NCBI GenBank assembly: GCA_965215615.1
Contig: OZ244068.1
Location: 2,232,001-2,296,000, forward strand
Direction: 5' to 3'
DNA from: CBDATA01 sp965215615
Lineage (GTDB): Bacteria > Acidobacteriota > Vicinamibacteria > Marinacidobacterales > Marinacidobacteraceae
DNA: 64,000 nucleotides
The notes beneath the pieces are model-generated. The model was not told where the DNA came from, searched no databases, and was given only the letters and a program-made list of their open reading frames with translations. Made by a program: the position numbers and the translations under genes. Of the stretch, positions 8,679 through 16,756 are shown in pieces. Position 1 is the first letter of the stretch, and the number at the start of each line of letters is the position of its first letter.

Positions 8679-8978
8679 ATGACGATTCATGAACGCAAGA
8701 TGGATGGAGTCGCCGGATCGCGGGCCACGGACCGCGGCGTAGCGCGGATCGTCCGCTCCGGGCGGTCGCAATCTGTCCGACTGCCTCCGGGGTTCCGGTT
8801 CGAGACGAACCAGGTCGCTGTTCGGCGAGAGGGATCGAATCTCGTGCTCAGTCCGCTCTATGAAGACTGGGACGACTACCTCCGGAATGCGCCCCGAGCC
8901 ACCGAGGATCTGCACGAGGCGGTAGCCGACATACGCGAGGACCCGATGCGCGTCGAGACACGGGAGCCCCTCGAATGA
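8679..8978 (+). CDS. vapB: AbrB/VapB-type antitoxin
   Basis: 99 residues. The swapped-hairpin SpoVT-AbrB core is clear: ARIVRSGRSQSVRLPPGFRF followed by a VAVRREGSNLVLSP strand pair. The acidic tail would bind the toxin. The start is uncertain: ATG codons at 8679, 8691 and 8700 all precede the core, and the first is used here. The stop overlaps the vapC ATG by 4 bp (ATGA). The pair is bounded by direct repeats derived from the neighbouring aminotransferase gene. Confidence 0.85.
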   Translation: MTIHERKMDGVAGSRATDRGVARIVRSGRSQSVRLPPGFRFETNQVAVRREGSNLVLSPLYEDWDDYLRNAPRATEDLHEAVADIREDPMRVETREPLE

Positions 8979-9367
8979 AGGCGATGCTCGACACCGATAC
9001 GTGCATTCACGCCATCCGGGGGGCCGCCCGTTTCCGGCCGGCCTTGCCCATGCGGGATTGTGGAATCTCGGTGATCGTGCGGGGCGAGCTGGAGTACGGC
9101 GTGCTGCACTCCCGGCGAGTAGAGGGAAATCGGATTGCGCTGGACCATTTTCTGGCTGAGGTTCCGGTGATCGGCATCGATTCGTCCGTAGGCCGAATCT
9201 ACGGAGCGTTGCGCGAGCACCTGTCTCGTACCGGAAATCTCATCGGCCCAAACGATCTCTGGATCGCGGCGCACGCCCTCGTGCTCAACCTCCCGCTCAT
9301 CAGCCACAACCTGTCCGAATTCGGACGAGTGCCGGATTTGACGGTGGAAAGCTGGATGACCGGCTGA
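8975..9367 (+). CDS. vapC: PIN-domain ribonuclease toxin of the second VapBC pair
   Basis: 130 residues with PIN signatures: MLDTDTCIHAI (first Asp), VRGELEYGV (Glu), GPNDLWIAAHAL (Asp in the NDLWIAA block) and a closing LISHNLSEF. This is the FitB/VapC4-like subgroup usually paired with AbrB-type VapB, as here. Translation is coupled to vapB by an ATGA overlap. It appears intact, unlike the third vapC in the window (20037-20678). Confidence 0.9.
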   Translation: MKAMLDTDTCIHAIRGAARFRPALPMRDCGISVIVRGELEYGVLHSRRVEGNRIALDHFLAEVPVIGIDSSVGRIYGALREHLSRTGNLIGPNDLWIAAHALVLNLPLISHNLSEFGRVPDLTVESWMTG

Positions 9368-9376
9368 ATCCGTACA

Positions 9377-9463
9377 TGTGTCACGCAAAAATCGTCAAGC
9401 GAGATGCAATGCGGTCCCGATCCTCCCGAGCGCTTCCTGGAGCAGCGGGCGCGGACAGGCGAT
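9377..9463. repeat. Right arm of the direct repeat around vapBC (pairs with 8486-8572)
   Basis: 87 bp aligned with 8486-8572. The inner 48 bp (9416-9463 against 8525-8572) differ at one base; the outer part is more diverged but still shares TGTGTCA, an A-rich block and a GTCAA. The conserved half is the 3' end of the aminotransferase gene. The arrangement looks like a module inserted at, or with duplication of, a gene 3' end. Confidence 0.65.
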
Positions 9464-10600
9464 GTTCAGGCGCGCGAAGCCCCTGCCCTCGGGGCCGAAG
9501 AGTGCCCCTTCCTTGAGGCGCACCCGGGCTTTTCGGAGCAGGAATCCGGCCACGTCTTCGGTGGGGACCCGCGCCTTTCGGAAGTCGAGCCAGGGCAGGT
9601 AGGTGGCTTCGAGCGGGGTCATCGAGACTCCGAGCTCGGGGCGCTCCTCGAAGAACCGGGCAGTTTCTTCCGCGTTCCCGGTCAGGTATGCGAGAACCCG
9701 GTCGAGCCAGTCGTCTCCTTCGCGCCAGGCGGCTTCGGCGGCGGCCGCCGAAAGCGGGTTGACCCCGTAGGCACCCGCCCGCATCCGGGCGCGCCGGAAG
9801 CCATCCCGGATCCCTTCGTCGGGGATGACGAGACACGAGACCTTGAGCCCGGCGATGTTGAAGGTCTTGCAGGGGCTCGTCACTACCACCGAGCGCTTCG
9901 GGTCGCACCCGTCGAGGCTCAGCCACGGAGTGAACCGGGACTCCCCGAGCAGGAGATCGGCGTGGATCTCGTCCGCCACCACGATCAGCCCGTTTTCGCG
10001 TGCGATCCGGGCGAAGTCCTCGAGTTCGCTCCGGCCCCAGACCCGGCCCACCGGGTTGTGCGGACTGCACAGGAAAGTCATCCGGTTCTCCGGCTCCGCG
10101 GCGAGCCGGGAAAACTCCTCCAGATCGAGCCGGTAGGGGTTCCCCGGACCGGACACCGGCCGAAGCGGACAGCGGACCAGATTTCCTCCGCCGTGCCGGA
10201 CGGCGGCGTAGAACGGGTAATAGACCGGGGTGTGGACGATCACCCCGTCGCCGGGTTCGAGAAGGCCGCGCACGAGGTGCTGGAGATCGGGGACCACGCC
10301 CTCGCTCGGCTCCACCCAGCCGGGTTCGGGGCGGTAGCCGTGCCTTCTTTCGCTCCAGTCGGCGAAGGCGGGCGCGAAACCGGGCGGCTCCAGGCTGTAC
10401 CCGAAGACCGGGCTCCGCATCCTTTCGGAGATCGCCCGGGTGACCGCCTCCGGACAGGCGAAGTCCATGTCCGCCACCCACATCGGGATGATGTCCCGAT
10501 CCTCCACCGGAGCGAACTCTCCGCCATCCTCCGAGTAGTCCCATTTCACCGACCCGGTGCCCGAGCGGGGAACGGGGCGGTCGAGCGGGTGTTCGGTCAT
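9395..10600 (-). CDS. PLP-dependent aminotransferase, PatB/MalY-like C-S lyase
   Basis: 401 residues of the fold type I aminotransferase family, PatB/MalY branch. Visible landmarks are MWVADMDFACPEAV near the N-terminus, HTPVYYPFY, SPHNPVGRVW, VVADEIHADL (PLP ring Asp) and the Schiff-base lysine in SPCKTFNIAGLK. Members are cystathionine beta-lyases or cysteine desulfhydrases, some with a second regulatory role; the exact substrate cannot be read here. The ATG at 10600 overlaps the ctaB stop by 4 bp, making it the last gene of a five-gene minus-strand operon. Its 3' end is duplicated at 8525-8572. Confidence 0.88.
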   Translation of the reverse strand: MTEHPLDRPVPRSGTGSVKWDYSEDGGEFAPVEDRDIIPMWVADMDFACPEAVTRAISERMRSPVFGYSLEPPGFAPAFADWSERRHGYRPEPGWVEPSEGVVPDLQHLVRGLLEPGDGVIVHTPVYYPFYAAVRHGGGNLVRCPLRPVSGPGNPYRLDLEEFSRLAAEPENRMTFLCSPHNPVGRVWGRSELEDFARIARENGLIVVADEIHADLLLGESRFTPWLSLDGCDPKRSVVVTSPCKTFNIAGLKVSCLVIPDEGIRDGFRRARMRAGAYGVNPLSAAAAEAAWREGDDWLDRVLAYLTGNAEETARFFEERPELGVSMTPLEATYLPWLDFRKARVPTEDVAGFLLRKARVRLKEGALFGPEGRGFARLNIACPRPLLQEALGRIGTALHLA

Positions 10601-11472
10601 CGCGGGCCGAGAACCATCAGCCCGAGCAGGGCGGGCCAGTAGAAGAGAGTGCCGAGGAAGACGCGCCGGCAGCGCCCGTCGGTGGGAGAGCGGAGAAACC
10701 GGAGGGTGAGCACGACCATCCCGAAACCGAGGCAGAGAGCGCCGGGCAGGTAGAGCGGCCCGGTCCGGTCCCCGAGCGCCGGAACCATGCTGAGCGCGAG
10801 CAGAGCCAAAGCACTTCCCACCATCAGGCCCGCGATCTTCCCCGCCGGGCCGGTCGGGATGAGCCGGAAGCCGGCGCGCCGGTAGTCCTCGCGGAGGCTC
10901 CAGCCGAGCGCGAGGACGTGGACGAGCTGCCAGCAGAAGAGGATGCCGAAGAGCGCGAGCCCACCGCGGTCGAGCGACCCGCCACCCCCGAGCCAGCCGA
11001 TCAGCACCGGAAGCGCGCCCGGAATCGCGCCAGCCGGAGTTGCGAACGCCGAACGCGGCTTGAGCGGGGTATAGACACCGTTGTAGAGCAGCGCGGAGGC
11101 TGCGGTGACGAGCGCCGGGGCCGCGCCGATCCAGAACCAGAGATGGCCGACTCCGGCGACGAGCAACGCGCTTCCGAGGAGGGCGGCGACCCGGGGCTTC
11201 ACGCGGCCCGAGGGGATCGGCCGCCCGCGGGTGCGGCGCATCTTCGCATCGGGAACGCGCTCGAAGTACTGGTTGAGCGCCAGCGCGCCGGCGGTGGCGA
11301 GGACCACTCCCAGAGCCAGGTGGAAGAGAGGAGCGGGCGCGAAGCCCGAAGCCATCAGGTAGCCGCAGGCGGCAGTGAGCGCCACGAAGGCGGTGATGCC
11401 CGGCTTGACCAGTTCGAGCAAGGCACCCACGCTTCCGAAACGCCGGCTCCGGATCCGCTCTTCGAGGGTCAC
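10597..11472 (-). CDS. ctaB: Protoheme IX farnesyltransferase (heme O synthase)
   Basis: Membrane UbiA-family prenyltransferase that converts heme B to heme O for cytochrome oxidase. 291 residues with about eight hydrophobic segments. The first Asp-rich motif is NQYFERVPDAKMRRTRGRP; the substrate loop NGVYTPLKPRSAFATPAGAIPG is also typical of CtaB. The start is GTG 11472, overlapping the previous stop by 4 bp (GTGA); an upstream extension is possible but would run into the neighbouring gene. No oxidase subunits lie nearby, although a DUF420 membrane protein of the kind often found with oxidase genes is at 52.1 kb. Confidence 0.93.
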   Translation of the reverse strand: MTLEERIRSRRFGSVGALLELVKPGITAFVALTAACGYLMASGFAPAPLFHLALGVVLATAGALALNQYFERVPDAKMRRTRGRPIPSGRVKPRVAALLGSALLVAGVGHLWFWIGAAPALVTAASALLYNGVYTPLKPRSAFATPAGAIPGALPVLIGWLGGGGSLDRGGLALFGILFCWQLVHVLALGWSLREDYRRAGFRLIPTGPAGKIAGLMVGSALALLALSMVPALGDRTGPLYLPGALCLGFGMVVLTLRFLRSPTDGRCRRVFLGTLFYWPALLGLMVLGPR

Positions 11473-12611
11473 GGGTAGTAGAGCCAGATGGGGCCGGGGA
11501 AAAGCCACGAGAGGCCGATCCGCAACTGGTCGCGCCAGTGCTCCCAGTTGTGGCCATCGAGAGCTTCCTCGAAGCGGACCTCCATGCCCGCCTCCCGGAG
11601 CACCGGGGCGAGCAGCCGGTTTTCGTGGATGAGCGGATCGTAGGCCCCGCAGCTCAGGAAAATCCGGTTCGCCACCCGCTGCGGCTCGGCCTGGAAGCGG
11701 TTCACGAACTCCACCACCGGGTCCAGCAGTCGGGTGCGGGTTCCCGGTGCTGCTTCGGTGAAGGTGAAGGAGCCGGACTGGAGCATGAGGCGGCCGAAGA
11801 AACCGGGGTGACGGGCCGCCGCGGTGAGCGCCGCCACTGCCCCGAGCCCAGCCCCGATCAGGCCGCGATCATCGGGCCGGGTCGAGAGCCGGAACTCGCG
11901 CCCGAGGTCGGCCATCAGCCGGTTGCGGAGGAAATCGGCGTGGTCGGAGTTGTTCGCGTACTCGTGGATCCGTTTGTCCGGGTCGAGAAACACCGCGATC
12001 AACGGCGGAATCTCGTGCCGGTGGATGAGATTGTCCAGCACTTCCCGAAACGCGGCCTTTTCGAGATAGCGACTCCCGTCATGCACGATCAGGCAGGGAT
12101 AGCGGCGGCTCTCCCGGAAGTTTGCGGGGATGTAGGCCTCGACCCGCCGCATCGGGCTCAAGCGATGCCGGGCGGAGGTTTCCACGATTTCGCCGCTCGC
12201 CGCCGAGGGGTCCGCGAGCGTCCAGTCGGGCCGCTCGTAACCGGCCGCGTGGCAGACCGACTGCTCGCCGAAGGGGTCTTCGACGGTGTGGGGGTTCAAG
12301 GGGTCGAGAATCCAGTCGGCCTCGACCCCGAAAATGCGCTGGAACCGGTACTCGACCCGCGAACCGGGAGGCAGGTCCATCACCAGATACCAGAGATCGG
12401 CACCGGGGATGCGCTCCATGTCGCGGGCGGCGGCGGCTCCGAACAGCCAGTGCCCGAGCCGGACCAGATCGGCGCGTCCCCGATAGACGAACGTGGTGTG
12501 GGGTCCCTCCCGCAGCGGGAAGACGTGCTCCTCGAGGAAGGCATCCACTGCCTCCGCGGAGGGAGCGGAGGCCGCGAGCTCGTGGATCGCGAGATCCCGG
12601 GAGCCGGTCAC
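11469..12611 (-). CDS. Enterochelin-esterase-like alpha/beta-hydrolase lacking the serine
   Basis: 380 residues. The first third resembles the substrate-binding domain of Fes-type esterases (FVYRGRADLV..., YRFQRIFG), and the rest is an alpha/beta-hydrolase (RVEAYIPANF, PCLIVHDGSRY). Acid and base candidates remain in CGAYDPLIHE and LDGHNWEHWRDQL. At the nucleophile elbow, however, the sequence is GLIGAGLGAV: Gly255 replaces the Ser of the usual GASLG. It may therefore be a non-catalytic relative. The start GTG 12611 overlaps the upstream stop (GTGA), and the stop overlaps ctaB. Confidence 0.75.
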   Translation of the reverse strand: MTGSRDLAIHELAASAPSAEAVDAFLEEHVFPLREGPHTTFVYRGRADLVRLGHWLFGAAAARDMERIPGADLWYLVMDLPPGSRVEYRFQRIFGVEADWILDPLNPHTVEDPFGEQSVCHAAGYERPDWTLADPSAASGEIVETSARHRLSPMRRVEAYIPANFRESRRYPCLIVHDGSRYLEKAAFREVLDNLIHRHEIPPLIAVFLDPDKRIHEYANNSDHADFLRNRLMADLGREFRLSTRPDDRGLIGAGLGAVAALTAAARHPGFFGRLMLQSGSFTFTEAAPGTRTRLLDPVVEFVNRFQAEPQRVANRIFLSCGAYDPLIHENRLLAPVLREAGMEVRFEEALDGHNWEHWRDQLRIGLSWLFPGPIWLYYP

Positions 12612-13537
12612 AATTCGTCCTCCTCCCCGATCGTTCCGTCGGCTGCGAGGACCCGGATTCCCGACCCGGCTCGCCAGCGACTCCCGTCCCAGTCCAGCCG
12701 GTCGCCGGCATCGAGCAGCACCGCCGCTTCCGGGTGGACTCGCCCCGCCAGATCGGCAAGCGCCCGCCGGTCGGCGAGCGGCAACCGGTGCCGCGCATCC
12801 GGAAAGAGCGCGACTCCGGGGAGCAGCCCCAGCCCGTCGCCGAGGATTTCCGGCTCCGCCGAGCCGTAGGGGAGCCGGTGATGGAAGAGAACCACCCGCC
12901 GGGTCAACGCCATCGCTCCCGCCGACCAGGCGACGAGCGGAAGCGGGGCGAGAGCGTCGCCCAGCGCGAGCAGCAGCATCCGGTTGCGGATCATGGCCAC
13001 GTGTCCGCCGGTGACCATCACGCAGACGGACTGCTCCAGAATCTCGCGAATCTCGCGGGCTTCGCGGGCGAGCGCCGGGCGTTCGAGTGGCCGGAACCCG
13101 TCGCGAAAGGCCTTCCACAGCCGCTTTTGGGATTCGAAGTGGAAGCGATCGGTCGCGAACAGGGCCTCCCGGGCTTCCTCGACGTAAGGCACCCGGTAGC
13201 GGTCCGGAACCGGAACCCGCGCCACCGCGCGAGCCGCCTCCACCGCCTGTCGGAGACGTGCACCGTAAAGCGCCTCTTCCGCCCGCACCCCCTCCTGAAG
13301 CCCGGCGTGGGCGGTGGCGAGCTCCGGATCGCTTGCGAAGGCGCGACGCACTCGTTCTCCCAGATGGAGCGGTGTCAACTCGCGGCCGCAACCCGGAAGC
13401 CCCTTCTCGAATCCGGCCGCGTCGAGGTCCGATTCCCGCCAGCCGACGCTCAGGGTCGCCACCGGACCGGGGGGGAGGTCCAGCGAATCGAGCACGGGCG
13501 CGAGCGCCTCCGGCCCCGGTCGGGGGCCGAGAACCAC
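12608..13537 (-). CDS. S51 peptidase E / cyanophycinase-like protein
   Basis: About 309 residues. The C-terminal half carries the class I amidotransferase-like fold of S51 peptidases: VMVTGGHVAMIRNRM, then the nucleophile elbow LVAWSAGAMALT with Ser in WSAGA, then the LGLLPGVALFPDA block. Dipeptidase E and cyanophycinase share this layout, but the long N-terminal half differs and no substrate can be assigned. GTG 13537 is used as start. A CTG at 13555 overlapping the previous stop (CTGA) would match the coupling pattern of this operon and adds six residues. Confidence 0.6.
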   Translation of the reverse strand: MVLGPRPGPEALAPVLDSLDLPPGPVATLSVGWRESDLDAAGFEKGLPGCGRELTPLHLGERVRRAFASDPELATAHAGLQEGVRAEEALYGARLRQAVEAARAVARVPVPDRYRVPYVEEAREALFATDRFHFESQKRLWKAFRDGFRPLERPALAREAREIREILEQSVCVMVTGGHVAMIRNRMLLLALGDALAPLPLVAWSAGAMALTRRVVLFHHRLPYGSAEPEILGDGLGLLPGVALFPDARHRLPLADRRALADLAGRVHPEAAVLLDAGDRLDWDGSRWRAGSGIRVLAADGTIGEEDEL

Positions 13538-13551
13538 GGCGCGCCGCGAGA

Positions 13552-14397
13552 TCAGGGATCCCCCCACTGGATGGTGAGCGATGCCAGCAGGATCAGGTCC
13601 AGCCGGCCTCGCTGGATCGGGATCGAACCGGTCGCGGGCCCCCCCCGGACCGGGTAGAGGGGAGCGAGGATCAGCGAAGGCCGGGAATCCCAGAGAATCT
13701 GGAGGCTCGGCTGAAAGGCGAGGAATTCGCTGATCGGAACCGCCGCAGCGCCGGTGGCATCGAGGCGCAGGTCGTCCCGGTTCCGAAGGTTCCAGACCCC
13801 TTGCGCCACGAGCGAAAGGTCCACGTTCCGGATACGGCCGCGGGACCGGGTGTCGAGCCGCAGTCCGACGGTGTTCTCCGCGAGTTCGGCATCCCGGATC
13901 TCGTCGCGCTGGCCGACCACGACCAGCCCGGCACCCAGATAGAGCGGCGGCTCCTCTCCCTCGTCCGCTTTCCCGAAGGCAGCACCCGCCCCGGCGGCGA
14001 GTTCGAAACGCGCCTCCACTCCGGCCGGAGCATCGCGCTCCCATCCGGCGGCGGCGAACCACGACGGCCGGCCTTCGCCGCTCGAAATCCGGGTCTTGAT
14101 CCAGGTCCGGTCCGCCTGCACCTCGCGATCCACGCTGCGGACGATCTCGAAATCGTCCGGGACTCCGATCGCCTGGCGGCGAACCGTCGAAGTACTCGAC
14201 CGAAGCGCACCGGCATCCACCGAAAACAGCCGGCCGCCGAAAGATCTGCCGACCTCGAGCCGCGCACCGAGCGAGCCGGCGGACGCGTTCCCGGAGGAGT
14301 TCACGAGGCTCACTCCGGCCTTGCCCGCCCAGTCGGAAGCGGGCTGGGCGGCTGCGGTGGATGCCGCGAAGAGGGCCACGAGGACGCGGAGGAGCAT
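13552..14397 (-). CDS. Outer-membrane DUF481-like protein
   Basis: 281 residues starting with a signal peptide (MLLRVLVALFAASTAAAQP). The rest is a run of amphipathic strands with the SGNASAGSLGARLEVGRSFG pattern of the DUF481/YdiY family, so it is probably a beta-barrel of the outer membrane. It is the first gene of the minus-strand operon that ends with the aminotransferase. Its start is 25 bp from the divergent penicillin-acylase gene. Function is unknown. Confidence 0.7.
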   Translation of the reverse strand: MLLRVLVALFAASTAAAQPASDWAGKAGVSLVNSSGNASAGSLGARLEVGRSFGGRLFSVDAGALRSSTSTVRRQAIGVPDDFEIVRSVDREVQADRTWIKTRISSGEGRPSWFAAAGWERDAPAGVEARFELAAGAGAAFGKADEGEEPPLYLGAGLVVVGQRDEIRDAELAENTVGLRLDTRSRGRIRNVDLSLVAQGVWNLRNRDDLRLDATGAAAVPISEFLAFQPSLQILWDSRPSLILAPLYPVRGGPATGSIPIQRGRLDLILLASLTIQWGDP

Positions 14398-14422
14398 CGG
14401 CGGCGATTAGATTAGTGTCGAC

Positions 14423-16756
14423 TTGTCCCCGCTGCTCCGCCGAACCGGCCTCGGTGTCCTGATCGCGCTCGGAATCGCCGTCGTTTCGGGAGGACTCTTC
14501 GTTCGCTCCCGGCTTTCGGCGAGCCTCCCGCAGCTCGAAGGAGAGCGCCGGTTGCCGGGGCTTCAGGCACCGGCCCGCATCGAGCGGGATGCGCTCGGGG
14601 TTCCCCGGATCCGCGCCGCCTCCCACCCGGACGCGATGCGGGCGCTCGGCTTCCTCCACGCGCAGGAACGGTTCTTCGCGATGGATCTGGCGCGCCGCCA
14701 GCCCGCCGGCGAGCTCGCGGAGCTCTTCGGGGAGGTCGCGCTCCCGCTGGACCGGGAGGCCCGTCTCCACCGGATGCGCGCCCGGGCGGCCCGCGCTGTC
14801 CGCGCCCTCGCCCCCGGAGAGCTCGAAATCTTCGCGGCCTATCGCGACGGAGCCCGGGAGGGGCTCCTCGCGCTCGAAGCTCCGCCGCCGGAGTACCTGC
14901 TGCTTCGGGCGACTCCCGCTCCCTGGGAGATCGAAGACTCGCTGCTGGCGGTGGCCGCCATGTACTTCGTCCTGAACGACGAGACCGGCCTCCGCGAAGC
15001 CCGGACCGAAGCGCTCGACCGGAACCTGCCGCCCGAACTCGTCGCCTTCCTCCATCCTCCGGGCACCGGGTTCGACGCGCCGCTGCTCGGCGAGGCGTGG
15101 CCCACCCCCGAAATTCCCGGCCCCGAAGCATTCGCTTTCGTTGGATCCATTCCCGGGGAAGACCTTCCCGAACCGCCCCCGATCTCCGGAAGCAACAGTT
15201 GGGCGGTCGGCCCCTCCCGCACCGCGGACGAAGCACCGCTCGTCGCGAACGACATGCACCTCGCCCACTCGGCACCGAATCGCTGGTACCGGGCCGAAAT
15301 CGAGGTGGGAAGCCGCCGGGCGGTCGGCGTCACCCTGCCCGGAGTTCCGGCACTGGTCGCCGGCAGCAACGGCTCGGTGGCCTGGGGGTTCACGAACAGC
15401 GGGGGTGACTGGACCGACCTCGTGGACCTCGAAACCGATGCCGAAGGGCGCTACCGCACTCCGGAGGGCCCCCTGCCGCTCGCGATCTTCGAGGAGACGA
15501 TCGGGGTCATGGGCGGAGCTTCCGAAACGCTCACCGTGGAAGAGACGATCTGGGGGCCGGTCATCCGCCGTTCCGGCCGCCCGCAGGCGATCCGCTGGGT
15601 CGCCCACGACCCGGAGGGGCTCCGCGCCGGCTACGTCCACCTGCTGTTCGCCGAAACCCTCGACGAGGCCTTCAGGATCGCTCGCAGGAGCGGCATGCCG
15701 CCCCAGAACCTGGTGGCGGCGGATGCGAGTGGCGCCATCGGGTGGACCATCGCCGGGGCCATCCCGCGCCGCCGGGGTCACGACGGCCGGGTTCCGACCT
15801 CGTGGGCGGACGGAACCCGTGGCTGGGACGGATATCTCGCACCCGACGAGATCCCGGAGATCCGGAACCCGGAGGACGGCCTGCTCTGGACGGCCAACAA
15901 CCGCATCGTGAACGGGGAGTGGCTCGGCCGGCTCGGGGTCGCCGGGGCCTACGCCCACGGAGCGCGGGCACGGCAAATCCGCGACCGGCTCCGAAGCACC
16001 GAAGCCGCGACCGAGGAGTCCCTGCTGGAGATCCAGCTCGACGACCGGGCGCTCGAGCTCTCCGACTGGCGGGAGCTGTTCCTCGAAGCCGGAGGCGATG
16101 AGGAGGCAGTCCGGGTGCTGCGGGAGTCCTGGACCGGGCGGGCTTCGGTGGATTCGGTGGGATACCGGCTGGTCCGCGCCGCGCGCCTCACACTTTTCGA
16201 GCGGGTCTATGGCGAGCTCACCGCCCCGGCGAGCCGCGCTTTCGAGGACTTTTCTCCACTGGTCGCGGCCCAGTGGCCGGGTCCGTTGCTACGACTCGCC
16301 CGCGAACAGCCCGCCCATTACTTGCCCGAGGGAGCGGAAAGCTGGACCGAAGCGCTCCAGGACGCGCTCGCCACCGCCGCCCGCGAGATGAGCCAGGACC
16401 GCCCGCTCGCCGAAGCCACCTGGGGCCGCCGCAATCAGGTCTCGGCCCGCCACCCGATGAGCCCGGCGCTCCCGGCCTTCCTTCGCCGGTTTCTCGATAC
16501 CCCGAAGCGGGCGATTCCGGGCGATGCCATCCTGCCGCGCGCCGAAGCGCCCGGCCACGGCCCCTCCGAACGGCTCGTCGTCTCGCCGGGGCGGGAGGAG
16601 ACCGGGATCCTCCATATGCCGGGCGGCCAGGCGGGGCACTTCCTTGCTCCCTACTACCTCGAAGGACACGAGGACTGGGCGGAGGGCCGGCCGACCCCCA
16701 TCCTGTCCGGAGAGCCGGTCTGGACGCTCCTTCTCAGACCAGATACGGGATCGTGA
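14423..16756 (+). CDS. Penicillin-acylase-family Ntn hydrolase
   Basis: 777 residues with an N-terminal signal-anchor (residues 8-28), so periplasmic. Family blocks include ALGFLHAQERFFAMDLARRQ in the alpha chain and the autocleavage site GSNSWAVGPSRT, where the Ser after the first Gly would become the beta-chain nucleophile. HLAHSAPNRWYR and a C-terminal GGQAGH..SPYY-like block (MPGGQAGHFLAPYYLEGHED) also match. Members cleave amide bonds of beta-lactams, acyl-homoserine lactones or other acyl amides; the substrate is not readable. The start is TTG 14423. The 3' end overlaps larA convergently by 23 bp. Confidence 0.88.
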   Translation: MSPLLRRTGLGVLIALGIAVVSGGLFVRSRLSASLPQLEGERRLPGLQAPARIERDALGVPRIRAASHPDAMRALGFLHAQERFFAMDLARRQPAGELAELFGEVALPLDREARLHRMRARAARAVRALAPGELEIFAAYRDGAREGLLALEAPPPEYLLLRATPAPWEIEDSLLAVAAMYFVLNDETGLREARTEALDRNLPPELVAFLHPPGTGFDAPLLGEAWPTPEIPGPEAFAFVGSIPGEDLPEPPPISGSNSWAVGPSRTADEAPLVANDMHLAHSAPNRWYRAEIEVGSRRAVGVTLPGVPALVAGSNGSVAWGFTNSGGDWTDLVDLETDAEGRYRTPEGPLPLAIFEETIGVMGGASETLTVEETIWGPVIRRSGRPQAIRWVAHDPEGLRAGYVHLLFAETLDEAFRIARRSGMPPQNLVAADASGAIGWTIAGAIPRRRGHDGRVPTSWADGTRGWDGYLAPDEIPEIRNPEDGLLWTANNRIVNGEWLGRLGVAGAYAHGARARQIRDRLRSTEAATEESLLEIQLDDRALELSDWRELFLEAGGDEEAVRVLRESWTGRASVDSVGYRLVRAARLTLFERVYGELTAPASRAFEDFSPLVAAQWPGPLLRLAREQPAHYLPEGAESWTEALQDALATAAREMSQDRPLAEATWGRRNQVSARHPMSPALPAFLRRFLDTPKRAIPGDAILPRAEAPGHGPSERLVVSPGREETGILHMPGGQAGHFLAPYYLEGHEDWAEGRPTPILSGEPVWTLLLRPDTGS

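Noticed and set aside
12608..15976. Very long minus-strand frame across the DUF481 and penicillin-acylase genes
   Set aside because: Composition is Arg/Pro/Gly-rich shadow sequence except for the S51-like part at its end.
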